DNA from: Saprospiraceae bacterium | Lineage (GTDB): Bacteria; Bacteroidota; Bacteroidia; Chitinophagales; Saprospiraceae | NCBI GenBank assembly: GCA_041392805.1 | Contig: JAWKLJ010000001.1 | Span: 1,612,001 to 1,676,000 of the forward strand | Reading direction: 5' to 3' | Length of the DNA stretch: 64,000 nucleotides | In this document: positions 24,950-34,218 of the stretch, one piece after another | Layout: each line of letters opens with the position of its first letter | How positions within the stretch are numbered: the first letter of the stretch is position 1 | Notes under the pieces: generated by a model | Databases searched by the model: none | What the model was told of the DNA's origin: nothing | Seen by the model: the letters and a program-made list of their open reading frames with translations, nothing else | Made by a program: the position numbers and the translations under genes

Positions 24950-26164
24950 TCATTGATCTTTCACATGTGCAAATATGATAATTGGATTGTCTTCCATTTT
25001 TGTTTTTCCGCTGAGTGCCTTCAACTTTTCATAATTTGACTTTACGCTTGCACTTGCCATCTCAATTTTTGCAGATGATAAGCTAGCCAGATGGTCTTTT
25101 AGTTCATGAGGCCAAATAAAGAAGACAAGATCTTGATTGTATACACTAGCCAGATAAAATAAACTAGGTCCTAGGTCATAGTCATTGGGAGATGTATTTC
25201 CATATACGGAATGTGCAATCTTTACCTCCTTTGTCGAGGGATTGTAGATACAGAAATATAGTTTTTGCTTTAGAAAGCAACTAAAGAAAATACTTTTGCC
25301 TATATAACTGATTATTCTCAAGTTATGAATTTTACCACATTCATTCATTAGTAGCACACCTTCGTAGCTTCCTAAAAGACGCTTCAATTTTTCTTCCAAT
25401 TCTCTATCTATCCAATCCTTTCCAAAATCAATCTTATATTCAGGAATAAAACTCCTTGGTTTTTTATTGAAAGAATAAATCATATTAGCAAAAGGGAGAG
25501 AGAATAAAAACCTACTATTCTTGTCTTCAAAAGAAAAACTGAACCGCTCAAGACTAGAAGATTCCAAATATGTCGGAATAGGCAGATACGATTCCTTAAT
25601 CCCATTTTTCAAGTTAACAACGTTAACGTTATGTCCATTTTTATCCGTAATGGTATTGCTTGCATACAGCACATATTCATCCTCCGCTAACTTTACAAAT
25701 TCTTGGTACTGGCTTTGCAGCGGTATATCTTTAATATAATTTCCATCAATCCCATAAATAATTATCTTACCCTGGGTATGATCCAACAACTCGATAGTTT
25801 TACCATCATTATTTATCCAAAAATCAAATACGCCCAAAAACTTTCCTGGCCCTTGTTCAGGATTGATTATAGTACCTTTTAGAATACCATTTCTAGCAAA
25901 TACATATAGCTTTCTATTAAGGTTTTGGTCTTCTAATATTACAATGTAGTCCAGTGAAATCCTGATCTTGCTTATGTCACTAATATAGTTTCCCACACCC
26001 GCCGATAGTGGAATATAAGTAATTTCAGAAAACCATTCTGTCATTATTAAAGGCGTTGATGTACTAATATCTGCTTGAATAATAGTTGATTCATTACTTT
26101 CATAGCCACAGGAAAAAATTAGAAAACTTAGCATTAACAGGAAGATATGGTTTAACTTCAACAT
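24950..26164 (-). CDS. 6-bladed beta-propeller lipoprotein
   Basis: The frame is open from 26326, but the credible start is the ATG at 26164, which gives a lipoprotein signal (MLKLNHIFLLMLSFLIFSCG) and a 404-aa product. The same blade motifs occur as in its neighbours: AGVGNYISDISKIRISLDYI, KGTIINPEQGPGKFLGVFD (the GEGPG-like turn), LDHTQGKIIIYGIDGNYIKD, and the terminal MEDNPIIIFAHVKDQ. It is followed by the Cys-rich peptide gene. The upstream 160 bp overlap a direct repeat carrying part of an RND gene. Surface or periplasmic; exact role unknown. Confidence 0.82.
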   Translation of the reverse strand: MLKLNHIFLLMLSFLIFSCGYESNESTIIQADISTSTPLIMTEWFSEITYIPLSAGVGNYISDISKIRISLDYIVILEDQNLNRKLYVFARNGILKGTIINPEQGPGKFLGVFDFWINNDGKTIELLDHTQGKIIIYGIDGNYIKDIPLQSQYQEFVKLAEDEYVLYASNTITDKNGHNVNVVNLKNGIKESYLPIPTYLESSSLERFSFSFEDKNSRFLFSLPFANMIYSFNKKPRSFIPEYKIDFGKDWIDRELEEKLKRLLGSYEGVLLMNECGKIHNLRIISYIGKSIFFSCFLKQKLYFCIYNPSTKEVKIAHSVYGNTSPNDYDLGPSLFYLASVYNQDLVFFIWPHELKDHLASLSSAKIEMASASVKSNYEKLKALSGKTKMEDNPIIIFAHVKDQ

Positions 26165-26285
26165 TGTAGTGGTCAGTTTGATAAGGTTAGTTTTCTTGTA
26201 GCTACTGTTTTGGTTGAGTTGCAATTCTGACTTGGCAATTTTAGATAGTTTCCGCCAACAGCTTGGTCTAATTAAGTAGTTAAAG

Positions 26286-26607
26286 CTGGGTGATTTTCCT
26301 GGAAAGCAATCAGAAAGGATCATCATTCCAGAGAACGCTTTGCAATTGCAATAATAATAATAATAATACCAAGCAAGTTATTGTTTAAAAAATTAACATA
26401 AAAATATTTTTTAATTACAAAGCCAAGAAAAACCTTATTTTTATGACCTAAGTCAATACCATTATGCCTACGCGCGCGCCCTTTACCACCCTTATGCTCT
26501 TCGCTGTACTCTCCGTGGTCGGATGGGGCTTGTTGCCTTTGCTGAACGTGCAGTATATCCCTAGTCCGCCGGGAGGCCAATTGCGGGTGAGCTACCAATG
26601 GGCGGGC
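26286..26607 (+). repeat. Direct repeat, left copy (RND promoter and 5' end)
   Basis: These 322 bp are nearly the same as 30861-31173: the same leader, an (AAT)n microsatellite that is 9 bp longer here, and the first 48 codons of the RND permease. Similarity ends sharply at 26607, where the DUF4221 gene region begins. Confidence 0.85.
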
Positions 26608-26622
26608 TTTAGCGGTTCGTAA
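26464..26622 (+). pseudogene. 5' fragment of an RND permease gene
   Basis: An ATG at 26464 opens a 52-codon frame identical in protein sequence to the start of the RND permease at 31030, except for one Ser-to-Thr change, for 48 codons (MPTRAPFTTLMLFAVLSVV and so on). It then runs into unrelated sequence and stops at 26622. Six other codon differences from the intact copy are all synonymous. That is the pattern of two genes that diverged under selection before this one was cut, not of neutral decay after duplication. It retains the upstream promoter region, so it may still be transcribed against the flanking genes. Confidence 0.85.
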
Positions 26623-27869
26623 TCCAAATTTATTATTTGATAAATAGACTTCTCATTATTCGATTTTGCATAGTCCCAAAAAGCTAAGCCCGTTGAAGTA
26701 GATATCATTCCGATTGGAGGAAAATATGGAGATAGTGTAAGTTCACTTAAAGTGACGAAATCTTCATTAATAATACTCAAGTTAAACTTTATTCCAGGGA
26801 AGTCTTCTTCCTTAAATCCGCTCATTAAGTAGTATTTTTGTTTATTCGGATTGTAATACAAGCTCATATACTGAGTATATCTATTCACATAAGCAACCAT
26901 GGCTGTTTCATCCCCGGTATGGCCTGTAAATGGTGCCATTTTTTTATAAAACATAGATCTACAATCGTGTGAACTTACCATTTCTGACTCCAAATCATAC
27001 GATATTAGTTGGGGACTGTTTGAAAATCCAACTACTACCTTTTTCCCATTATATGCAAAAAAAGATTTATTGGAAAAGCCAAAACACTGTTTTCTATAGG
27101 CTTCTGGATAATACAATGGAAGGAGTTCTACATTTCTATCTTCAAGTGAAACCTTTGCACAAACCGCACTCTCATAAAATTCAGGGATAACCCACTGGTC
27201 ATGCTTGGTGTGGCGAGTAGGAATTATCAAAACATTTTGCGGGCCGTAAAAATAAATAGGCCTACCTTTTCCTGGAGCCAGGATTTGTTCCGAAAAATCA
27301 ATACCTCTTAATTTAGAGGTGGCTGTTTGATTTATAGCATAATTCAGCTTTATCTCCCCATTAATATTCATTAGCAATAGATGAAAGTCTGAAAGGACAA
27401 AAATTGAATCTGGATTATGGTAAAATACACCAACTACATTTCTCATTCCATTAGGCCCTTCTCGATCGAGCCTTAAAGAAGTAACAATATTTTGATTGTC
27501 CCAGTCAACAATTTCTAGCGAATGCAGCGTGTTATTGTACCCAATTAAAGTTGCTGGGTTAGAATGTTCAGCATAATGTGAAATATCATAACGTCCAATA
27601 TATTCATGCCCAATATCAAGCGTTACTTCTCCTGCAAACTCAAATAGCCCTCCTTCTTTTTTGAATTTCTTTATTTTTCTATCTAATTTCTTAAAGAAGG
27701 TTACTGAATCAAAGGAAATTTGATGGCCATCTTTTTCAAGGGAATCAACTTCTTCTTTTTCAGGTGAAACTTCCTGACAAGCAAAAATAACAATTAAAAA
27801 ATAGACCAACTGTGCACTAATTATTAAATATATTCGGGCGCAGTTGCGCCCATAGTGTTTTGTAAACAT
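26592..27869 (-). CDS. DUF4221-type beta-propeller lipoprotein
   Basis: A 425-aa protein with a lipoprotein-like signal (LVYFLIVIFACQE). The body shows propeller-like repeats and the DUF4221 signature around SLRLDREGPNGMRNVVGVFY, DSIFVLSDFHLLLMNINGE and GFKEEDFPGIKFNLS. The last six or so residues (KPAHW and stop) are encoded by sequence of the RND direct repeat, so the original C-terminus was probably trimmed or replaced at the junction near 26607. It belongs to a minus-strand run of four genes; the next starts 18 bp upstream. The function is unknown; secreted or surface-exposed. Confidence 0.75.
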   Translation of the reverse strand: MFTKHYGRNCARIYLIISAQLVYFLIVIFACQEVSPEKEEVDSLEKDGHQISFDSVTFFKKLDRKIKKFKKEGGLFEFAGEVTLDIGHEYIGRYDISHYAEHSNPATLIGYNNTLHSLEIVDWDNQNIVTSLRLDREGPNGMRNVVGVFYHNPDSIFVLSDFHLLLMNINGEIKLNYAINQTATSKLRGIDFSEQILAPGKGRPIYFYGPQNVLIIPTRHTKHDQWVIPEFYESAVCAKVSLEDRNVELLPLYYPEAYRKQCFGFSNKSFFAYNGKKVVVGFSNSPQLISYDLESEMVSSHDCRSMFYKKMAPFTGHTGDETAMVAYVNRYTQYMSLYYNPNKQKYYLMSGFKEEDFPGIKFNLSIINEDFVTLSELTLSPYFPPIGMISTSTGLAFWDYAKSNNEKSIYQIINLDYEPLKPAHW

Positions 27870-27887
27870 ATAGAGAACCGGATCAAA

Positions 27888-29021
27888 TCAAAAAGTGTTT
27901 TTAAATTTAACTTTAAGAATTATCGGATTTGAGTTTTTATCTATTTTTGTCTTTTTAATTTCAGGGTAGCGGTTTTTAATTTTTTGAATATCAACCTCTT
28001 CGGGACTAATATATCCTAAAAAGTAACCTTCTTGAGCATTCGAATAAAACAAATAAGGGAAATGGTTTTGGAAGCTTATGTCATTTTCTAGATGATTATC
28101 ATCGAATACAATGGATGTATTGTCACATTTTGAAATCAAAGCATACTTTAATTTGCTGTTAGCCCTGAATGATACATAAATGACGTCACTGTTTTCATAA
28201 AATGAATGGATGAACGTAACCTTATCAGGTATGTCTGGAGAAGGATTGTTTTGAACAATTTTTCTTTGGTTCTCTAAAAAGTTGTTGGTGATTGAAAAAT
28301 TTCCAAAGTCAATAACAGCAGCGGGATTCATTTTATTTCGAGTAATGGAAAATAAAGTATCATTTAAGGCAAGTCGAAAATAATATTGCTGGTCCGAAAT
28401 TTTTGTAAAAGGCTCTATTAAGCCTGTTCTGCGTAAATAGTTCAGTCTGGGAATAGAGAAATTGGTAATATTTAGGTTTTCATTAGTTTGTATGAGGTGA
28501 TACGGAGAACTAGCTGAATAAAAATAAAAAAGGTCTTCACCAAGTACAATAAATTTTTGACAAGGAAATTCTTTAATGGCCTTAGTCGTAATATATTGAC
28601 CTGTATCAACATCATAAATAATAATTTTTTGCCCATCTAAAACATAGGCTTTATCTTTAAAAATGTTAAAGTCTAACGGTAATTTATATTCACCTGGACC
28701 ATCGCCATTTTTACCCAATTTATGGAGAAATTTACCCCTATTATCAAAAACAAAAACAGCATTAGAACTATAAGCATCTAAAATGTAAAATCGATCCTTA
28801 TGCTGAATAATTTTACGGATTTCACCAATTAGGCTAATTGGACTGGTTTCTAAAGCAATCACTTCTACTTCGTCAAATAGCTTAGATAACTTCACCAACT
28901 TCTCTGTTTTGTTAACATCAATAGGGATTATACTAAGATTTATAAAATGGTGCCATGAAATTCCTGAAGAACACAAAACAAAAGAGGCTGTCGTTATTAA
29001 AAACACATACTTTATTCTCAT
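27888..29021 (-). CDS. 6-bladed beta-propeller protein (PF17170 type)
   Basis: A 377-aa protein with an N-terminal signal (KYVFLITTASFVLCSSG). It is the most canonical propeller of the set: LSKLFDEVEVIALETSPISL, IGEIRKIIQHKDRFYILDAY, VFDNRGKFLHKLGKNGDGPG, then EYKLPLDFNI. It ends in NPIILKVKFK, as in its paralogues. It lies in a same-strand run with DUF4221-type genes on both sides, 18 bp from the downstream one, so cotranscription is likely. The exact role is unknown; such proteins are common beside small NVEALA-like peptide genes in Bacteroidota. Confidence 0.85.
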   Translation of the reverse strand: MRIKYVFLITTASFVLCSSGISWHHFINLSIIPIDVNKTEKLVKLSKLFDEVEVIALETSPISLIGEIRKIIQHKDRFYILDAYSSNAVFVFDNRGKFLHKLGKNGDGPGEYKLPLDFNIFKDKAYVLDGQKIIIYDVDTGQYITTKAIKEFPCQKFIVLGEDLFYFYSASSPYHLIQTNENLNITNFSIPRLNYLRRTGLIEPFTKISDQQYYFRLALNDTLFSITRNKMNPAAVIDFGNFSITNNFLENQRKIVQNNPSPDIPDKVTFIHSFYENSDVIYVSFRANSKLKYALISKCDNTSIVFDDNHLENDISFQNHFPYLFYSNAQEGYFLGYISPEEVDIQKIKNRYPEIKKTKIDKNSNPIILKVKFKNTF

Positions 29022-29156
29022 TTTCAGCGACTTATCTATTGAACCATTATATGTTATTCTTTGAATTAAAAGCCCAGCTTAGGGCTTAGGGAGCAAACAT
29101 ATTAACAAAGTAATAGTCTTTTGAGTTATCAAGGTTAATTTCCTCCAACATTTTAT

Positions 29157-30317
29157 TTACTTCGAAACAATTATTAACCTATATTGCAATGCATCCTCCT
29201 TTGCATTCGGGCTGATAGGGTTATTTTCCGAGATATACAATCCTGCTGGCGTAATGAAAAATTCTTTTGGGTCAAAAACCCCACCTTTAAACTCTTTTTC
29301 TCCCAAAAATTCAAATGTGCTATTAAACACCTGAATTTTAAAAGGTTTGTCTGCAAAGACATTCGCACCTCCGGTAGAAAGGTTTTTGACATTTATAGGT
29401 AAAAATACGACCCTATACAAAAAATCACGCCATTTATCATAAGCAATCGTACTGTAATAGGGATTTTCTAAGGTATACCTATTCAATTCATCTTGCACAT
29501 TCATCTGCGTATTGATTCCCTGAAGTGGCATGCCTATTGTATTGCTTTCTGTTTTTAATACAGGATTTTGCTCATCAATATTTTTCCAATAGAGTGTTGG
29601 TGTAATGGGGAAGGAATAAATAAACCTTTTTCCATCAAAGGTTCTACTCGGCACCATTTGGTTAATGCCCTTAAATCCGTTATAAACTTCGGGGTATGTT
29701 CCCCATGTTTTTATCTCCCCGGTTCTCAGAGAAATAGCCATTTCAAAGGCTTTCCCTTCACCAGGTATTTCCATTATATTAAAATTAGGACCTGCAAAAA
29801 CATATAAATGGTTTTCAGATTTTATAGCTGGAAATATGCTGATGGCTCCCGAGGTCCCAAAATCATTTTCTTTGCTTATGAGTGATTTATCTATTGAAAA
29901 TACTTGATCTATATTCCCTAAAGAATCAACAATAAAGAGCCTTCTAAGCTGATCTCCAATAATATAAATATGATTTAAATCCGCTATAAAAAACCCAGCA
30001 AGTTCATCAATAGCTTTGTCCCCAACTCGAGGAAAAACAACTTCATGGATTAGTTTTTTTGTAAGGAGATGATAAAATTGGATGGCATTCTTCTCTCTGC
30101 TTTCATAAGCAAGTAATGGCATACCTGCATTTTCAATATATTGCACACAATAGCTTTTGTAGCTAGTTCTATTATCAATTGGAATGACTATTGCATCACC
30201 TACTTGAATGTTTATAGCTGCACTATGCGAAATTCCATTCTCGTTTGTACATCCTGTGGCTAATAATAGGATATTAATTATCCAGTGGGTAGTAAATAAT
30301 TCTTTTAGAAAATTCAT
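29157..30317 (-). CDS. DUF4221-type beta-propeller lipoprotein
   Basis: The first ATG with a good lipoprotein signal is at 30317 (MNFLKELFTTHWIINILLLA, then TGCTN), giving 386 aa; the frame also extends to a TTG at 30359. Repeated propeller strands are visible (NHIYIIGDQLRRLFIVDSLG, NHLYVFAGPNFNIMEIPG, GKRFIYSFPITPTLYW). The C-terminus (DPKEFFITPAGLYISE) resembles DUF4221 proteins. It is related in layout to the gene at 26592-27869. It follows Cys-rich peptide 2 on the same strand. No function is assigned. Confidence 0.7.
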   Translation of the reverse strand: MNFLKELFTTHWIINILLLATGCTNENGISHSAAINIQVGDAIVIPIDNRTSYKSYCVQYIENAGMPLLAYESREKNAIQFYHLLTKKLIHEVVFPRVGDKAIDELAGFFIADLNHIYIIGDQLRRLFIVDSLGNIDQVFSIDKSLISKENDFGTSGAISIFPAIKSENHLYVFAGPNFNIMEIPGEGKAFEMAISLRTGEIKTWGTYPEVYNGFKGINQMVPSRTFDGKRFIYSFPITPTLYWKNIDEQNPVLKTESNTIGMPLQGINTQMNVQDELNRYTLENPYYSTIAYDKWRDFLYRVVFLPINVKNLSTGGANVFADKPFKIQVFNSTFEFLGEKEFKGGVFDPKEFFITPAGLYISENNPISPNAKEDALQYRLIIVSK

Positions 30318-30460
30318 AAAGAAAATTGAAAGTAACTCAGGCAAATAAGATATATTCAATTAAAGCATCAGGAATGAATAGTCCTTGGTTTTCTGGCCTT
30401 TTTTGTATTTTTGAGCCACGAATTACATGAATTATTTAGCCCACTTCTCATTCATGTAAA

Positions 30461-30703
30461 TCAACACCCTATAACTCCTACACAATCTCCGGTACACCAC
30501 CCTGTATCACAGTAAAACTGTCTAATATCAATAAGCTCTCCTGTAGCCCTACTATAAATCCCACAGCAATCGGCCCCACTCATAACTTGTGCATGAGATT
30601 TTTTTGAAAGGAAAAAGGAAAAAGTTAAAAAGAAAACAGCGAAGGAGGAAATAATTAACCTCTTAGCTTTTTTCAGATAAAATACATTCTCAAAATTTGT
30701 CAT
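30461..30703 (-). CDS. Small secreted six-cysteine peptide 2
   Basis: An 80-aa ORF with a long signal peptide (IISSFAVFFLTFSFFLSKKS, cleavage after SHA at residue 38). The mature peptide of about 42 aa carries six cysteines at positions 46, 47, 65, 70, 74 and 80 (GADCCGIYSR, then FYCDTGWCTGDCVGVIGC). It does not align with peptide 1 beyond layout, but both are secreted, of the same mature length, with six Cys, and next to propeller genes. It is the first gene of the minus-strand block and ends 144 bp before the start of the next one. It may be processed, disulfide-linked or modified; that is inference. Confidence 0.62.
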   Translation of the reverse strand: MTNFENVFYLKKAKRLIISSFAVFFLTFSFFLSKKSHAQVMSGADCCGIYSRATGELIDIRQFYCDTGWCTGDCVGVIGC

Positions 30704-30860
30704 GATAAAAGCGTTTTAAAATGTGAATAAATATATTCATCTCCAATAAGATTAAAATAAATCTGTGCACTATGGGATAAAAAATCAAGCAAAAAAAGCC
30801 CTTAAATTAACAGTACTACACTAGCTAGGTCGGTAGCTAAAAAGTAAAATAGCAGTCAAA

Positions 30861-31173
30861 CTGGGTAATTTACCTGGAAAGCAATCAGAAAGGATCATCA
30901 TTCCAGAGAACGCTTTGCAATAATAATAATAATACCAAACAAGTTATTGTTTAAAAAATTAACATAAAAATATTTTTTAATTACAAAGCCAAGAAAAACC
31001 TTATTTTTATGACCTAAGTCAATACCATTATGCCTACGCGCGCGCCCTTTAGTACCCTGATGCTCTTTGCAGTACTCTCCGTAGTCGGATGGGGCTTGTT
31101 GCCTTTGCTGAACGTGCAGTATATCCCTAGCCCACCGGGAGGCCAATTGCGGGTGAGCTACCAATGGGCGGGC
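30861..31173 (+). repeat. Direct repeat, right copy (RND promoter and 5' end)
   Basis: The 313-bp partner of 26286-26607, in the same orientation and belonging to the intact RND gene. Both copies share the long AT-rich leader and the (AAT)n tract, so the promoter of the RND gene should lie within it. I see no perfect TAnnTTTG element there. Confidence 0.85.
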
Positions 31174-34131
31174 GCTACCCCAGCCTTGATCGAAAGCCAG
31201 GTGACCAGCCCGCTGGAAGGGGCCTTTGCCCTGGTAGATGGCGTGAAGCGAATTTATTCGGTATCCGGACATGGGCAGGGTTATATCCAGTTGGATTTGG
31301 CGGAGGAAGCCGCCTTGGATTATTTGCGCTTTGAGATTGCTTCGAAAATCAGGCAGTTGTACCCCAGCTTTCCAAAGGAGGTCCCCTTTCCGCAACTAAG
31401 TTTGCAACGCGGAGAAGAGAAACAGGAAGATCGACCGATCCTGGTTTATGCCCTCAGTGGTGACGAGCAAGCCTCGGAACTGTACCGGTATGCGGCTGAG
31501 GTTATTTTACCGCAACTGGCCCTGGAATCGGGCTTGCAACAAATGACCGTCAGCGGGGGCAATCGACTCAACTGGCGGATTGGCCTGGACGAAGCCAAAA
31601 TGAGGGCCCTTCAAGTTTCTCCTGCACAAATTGCGGAGGCATTGCGTTCTCATTTCCTGGCTACACCAATGGGACAATCGACCATTGGCACGCATACGAC
31701 TTTTATTCAATTACAGACGCCAAGCGCCTCAGCGCTTCAAGCTAAAGATCTCCTCGATATTCCCATACAATTCCAGAAGGGGCGATTGATTCGACTGGGG
31801 GAACTTGGGACTGCCCAACTGGTGGAAGAAAGGGCGTACCAATATTATCGGATCAATGGGCAAAACAGCATTCGGATCCTTTTTTATCCCAATGCACAGG
31901 TCAATACCATCCGATTAGCGGCTGCGGTACGAGAAAAAGTAAAGGCCCTGACAGAAAACTTGCCTCCCAGCTATCAACTGCACCTAGAGGACGACGCTAC
32001 CACTTATTTGTCAACCGAACTAGAAAAGATCAAAAGAAGAACCTTATTGTCACTGGGCATTCTATTGCTTTTCACACTGATAGTGTATCGATCCTGGTCT
32101 TATCTATTTCTTATTGCTTGCAGCCTAGTGGCTAACCTGGGCATCGCCTTTATTGCCTATTACTTCTTTCAGGTGGAACTGCACTTGTATGCGCTGGCGG
32201 GCATTACCGTTTCCTTTGGTATCATCATAGATAATACGATTGTAATGGCTCATCACCTGAGCACCCAAGCCAATCGGAAAGTTTTCTCAGCTTTGCTAGC
32301 GGCTACGTTAACGAGCATGTCTGCGCTGGTGATTATTTTCTACCTACCAGAACAATGGCAACTCAATTTGCTCGATTTCGCTAAAGTAATGATGATCAAT
32401 CTGGCTGTTTCTTTGGCTATTGCATGGTGGTTTATTCCAGCCTTAATGGCTTATTTCCAAACATCTCAAAAAGAAAAGGCAATCCGATTTGCTGCACAAA
32501 GGCGAGGGGCTTGGATCTGGCGTACTTATCACAGAGGATTAAGCTTTTTATTGCGCTTTCGCAAAAGCATGGTGGTGGCCACCATTTTGGCATTTGGTCT
32601 GCCCGTTTTTATGTTACCCAATAAGGTTGAGGGATGGCATTGGTATAATCAATACCTAGGCAACGATTGGTATGTAGAGGAAATCAAACCCATTGTCAAT
32701 AGATTGTTGGGAGGGACGTTGCGACTGTTCTCCTGGTATGTGTATGAAGGTTCGTCCTACCGGCAGGCAACGGAGACGGTTTTGTATATTCAGGGGAGTA
32801 TGCCACAGGGGACGACCATTGAGCAAATGAATGCGGTCTTTCACCAAATCGACCAATACTTGGGGCAATATCCGAATGAGATAAAACAGTACACAACACA
32901 AGTGAGCAGTGGCCAATTTGGTCAGACGGCTATTTACTTTCAGCCTGCTCATGCTTTTCATTTTCCCCATTTGCTAAAAAGTCGACTTTTGGCCTATTCT
33001 CTAAACTTAGGTGGAGTAGCCTGGCATATTTATGGTGTAGGGCAAGGCTTCTCCAATGCCAATTCGGGCTCAGCTCCTAGCTTTCGAACGGCTATGTATG
33101 GTTATAATAAAGAGGAGTTGGCGCGCCAAGCCCAGCGATTTGCGGATCAACTGCTGCTCCATCCGCGCATTCAGGAAGTTAATACAGAAGCCAATATCAA
33201 TTGGTGGGAGAAAAAGTTGTACCAATACGATCTTCAATGGCAGAACGAAACCATGGCTGCCCTACAGCTTAGGCCCCAGCAATTAGTCAACTTCTTGCAG
33301 GGCTATAACCAACATCCAAAAACCATCCTCAGCCTCCCTTCCGGCCAAACCATCCAATGGGCGTATTTGGATGCATCGGACAAAAATCTTTGGAACCTTC
33401 AGCACAGCACACAGCCCTTGGATAGCGCTATGATTCGCTTTGCGGACTTGGCCCAATTGGAAAAAAAGCAAATGAGTAATGCCCTTCATAAGGAAAACCA
33501 ACAATACATTCGGCAGGTAGCATTTGACTATACGGGTAGCGCCCGATTTGGCAGCCTATACCTCGATGAGGTTATTGACCAGATGCGCAAAGAAATGCCA
33601 TTGGGCTATGCTATAAAACGCCAAAGCCATTCCTTTTACCAGCAGGAACAACAAAAACTATACGGACTCCTGCCGCTTGTCATCGGGCTCATCTTTTTTA
33701 TCTGTGCAATTCACTTTGAATCTCTTCGGCAAGCCTGGAATATCATTTTGCTCATCCCGATTTCTTTTATTGGCATTTTTATGACCTTTTACTGGTTCGA
33801 TTTTCCTTTTGACCAGGGTGGCTATACTGCTTTTATTTTATTAAGTGGGTTGGTGGTAAATAGCCTTATTTTAATTTTAAGCGATTACAACCGGCTTCGG
33901 CAGCAATTTTCCAAACGGACTGCTTTAGGCCTTTACCTCAAAGCCTTTAGGCAAAAAATAACGCCTATTCTCTTATCCATCTTATCGACGGGTTTGGGGC
34001 TCATCCCTTTTCTGTTAGATGGTGAGCAAGAGGTGTTTTGGTTTGCCCTCGCAGTGGGTACGATTGGGGGATTAGTGTTCTCCGTATTTGTTTTATTATT
34101 TATTACGCCTGTATTTTATGTCCGTCTCTGA
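31030..34131 (+). CDS. RND efflux transporter permease (second of two)
   Basis: A 1033-aa AcrB/CusA-superfamily inner-membrane pump with 12 predicted membrane segments and two large periplasmic loops. Features include the N-terminal SVVGWGLLPLLNVQYIPSP, the porter segments ATPALIESQVTSPLEGAFAL and DGVKRIYSVSGHGQGYIQLD, TM4 with ITVSFGIIIDNTIVMAHHL, and the C-terminal half FILLSGLVVNSLILILSDYN. The family proton-relay aspartates are reduced to one here (DN). It is divergent from the adaptor/permease pair on the minus strand, separated by an inserted block of propeller genes, and probably works with them as a two-permease system. Its 5' end is duplicated at 26286-26607. Confidence 0.9.
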   Translation: MPTRAPFSTLMLFAVLSVVGWGLLPLLNVQYIPSPPGGQLRVSYQWAGATPALIESQVTSPLEGAFALVDGVKRIYSVSGHGQGYIQLDLAEEAALDYLRFEIASKIRQLYPSFPKEVPFPQLSLQRGEEKQEDRPILVYALSGDEQASELYRYAAEVILPQLALESGLQQMTVSGGNRLNWRIGLDEAKMRALQVSPAQIAEALRSHFLATPMGQSTIGTHTTFIQLQTPSASALQAKDLLDIPIQFQKGRLIRLGELGTAQLVEERAYQYYRINGQNSIRILFYPNAQVNTIRLAAAVREKVKALTENLPPSYQLHLEDDATTYLSTELEKIKRRTLLSLGILLLFTLIVYRSWSYLFLIACSLVANLGIAFIAYYFFQVELHLYALAGITVSFGIIIDNTIVMAHHLSTQANRKVFSALLAATLTSMSALVIIFYLPEQWQLNLLDFAKVMMINLAVSLAIAWWFIPALMAYFQTSQKEKAIRFAAQRRGAWIWRTYHRGLSFLLRFRKSMVVATILAFGLPVFMLPNKVEGWHWYNQYLGNDWYVEEIKPIVNRLLGGTLRLFSWYVYEGSSYRQATETVLYIQGSMPQGTTIEQMNAVFHQIDQYLGQYPNEIKQYTTQVSSGQFGQTAIYFQPAHAFHFPHLLKSRLLAYSLNLGGVAWHIYGVGQGFSNANSGSAPSFRTAMYGYNKEELARQAQRFADQLLLHPRIQEVNTEANINWWEKKLYQYDLQWQNETMAALQLRPQQLVNFLQGYNQHPKTILSLPSGQTIQWAYLDASDKNLWNLQHSTQPLDSAMIRFADLAQLEKKQMSNALHKENQQYIRQVAFDYTGSARFGSLYLDEVIDQMRKEMPLGYAIKRQSHSFYQQEQQKLYGLLPLVIGLIFFICAIHFESLRQAWNIILLIPISFIGIFMTFYWFDFPFDQGGYTAFILLSGLVVNSLILILSDYNRLRQQFSKRTALGLYLKAFRQKITPILLSILSTGLGLIPFLLDGEQEVFWFALAVGTIGGLVFSVFVLLFITPVFYVRL

Positions 34132-34147
34132 CCGTTTTTGCGCGCGA

Positions 34148-34194
34148 GACATCAGAAGTCTAGCTAGGCACCCCTTCGGTAAACTTCTGATGTC
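34148..34194. repeat. REP-like palindrome, copy C, between convergent genes
   Basis: GACATCAGAAGT and ACTTCTGATGTC flank a 23-nt loop. It is the same family as 10181-10219, 13912-13961 and 36430-36477. It sits between convergent genes and may double as a terminator. Confidence 0.7.
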
Positions 34195-34218
34195 TGAGGC
34201 TCTGCATTTTGCCTCCAC

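Noticed and set aside
26326..26598. 91-aa ORF opposite the RND fragment, with a 165-aa relative at 30898-31395
   Set aside because: They are antisense reading frames of the duplicated RND 5' region. They resemble each other only because the DNA is duplicated.
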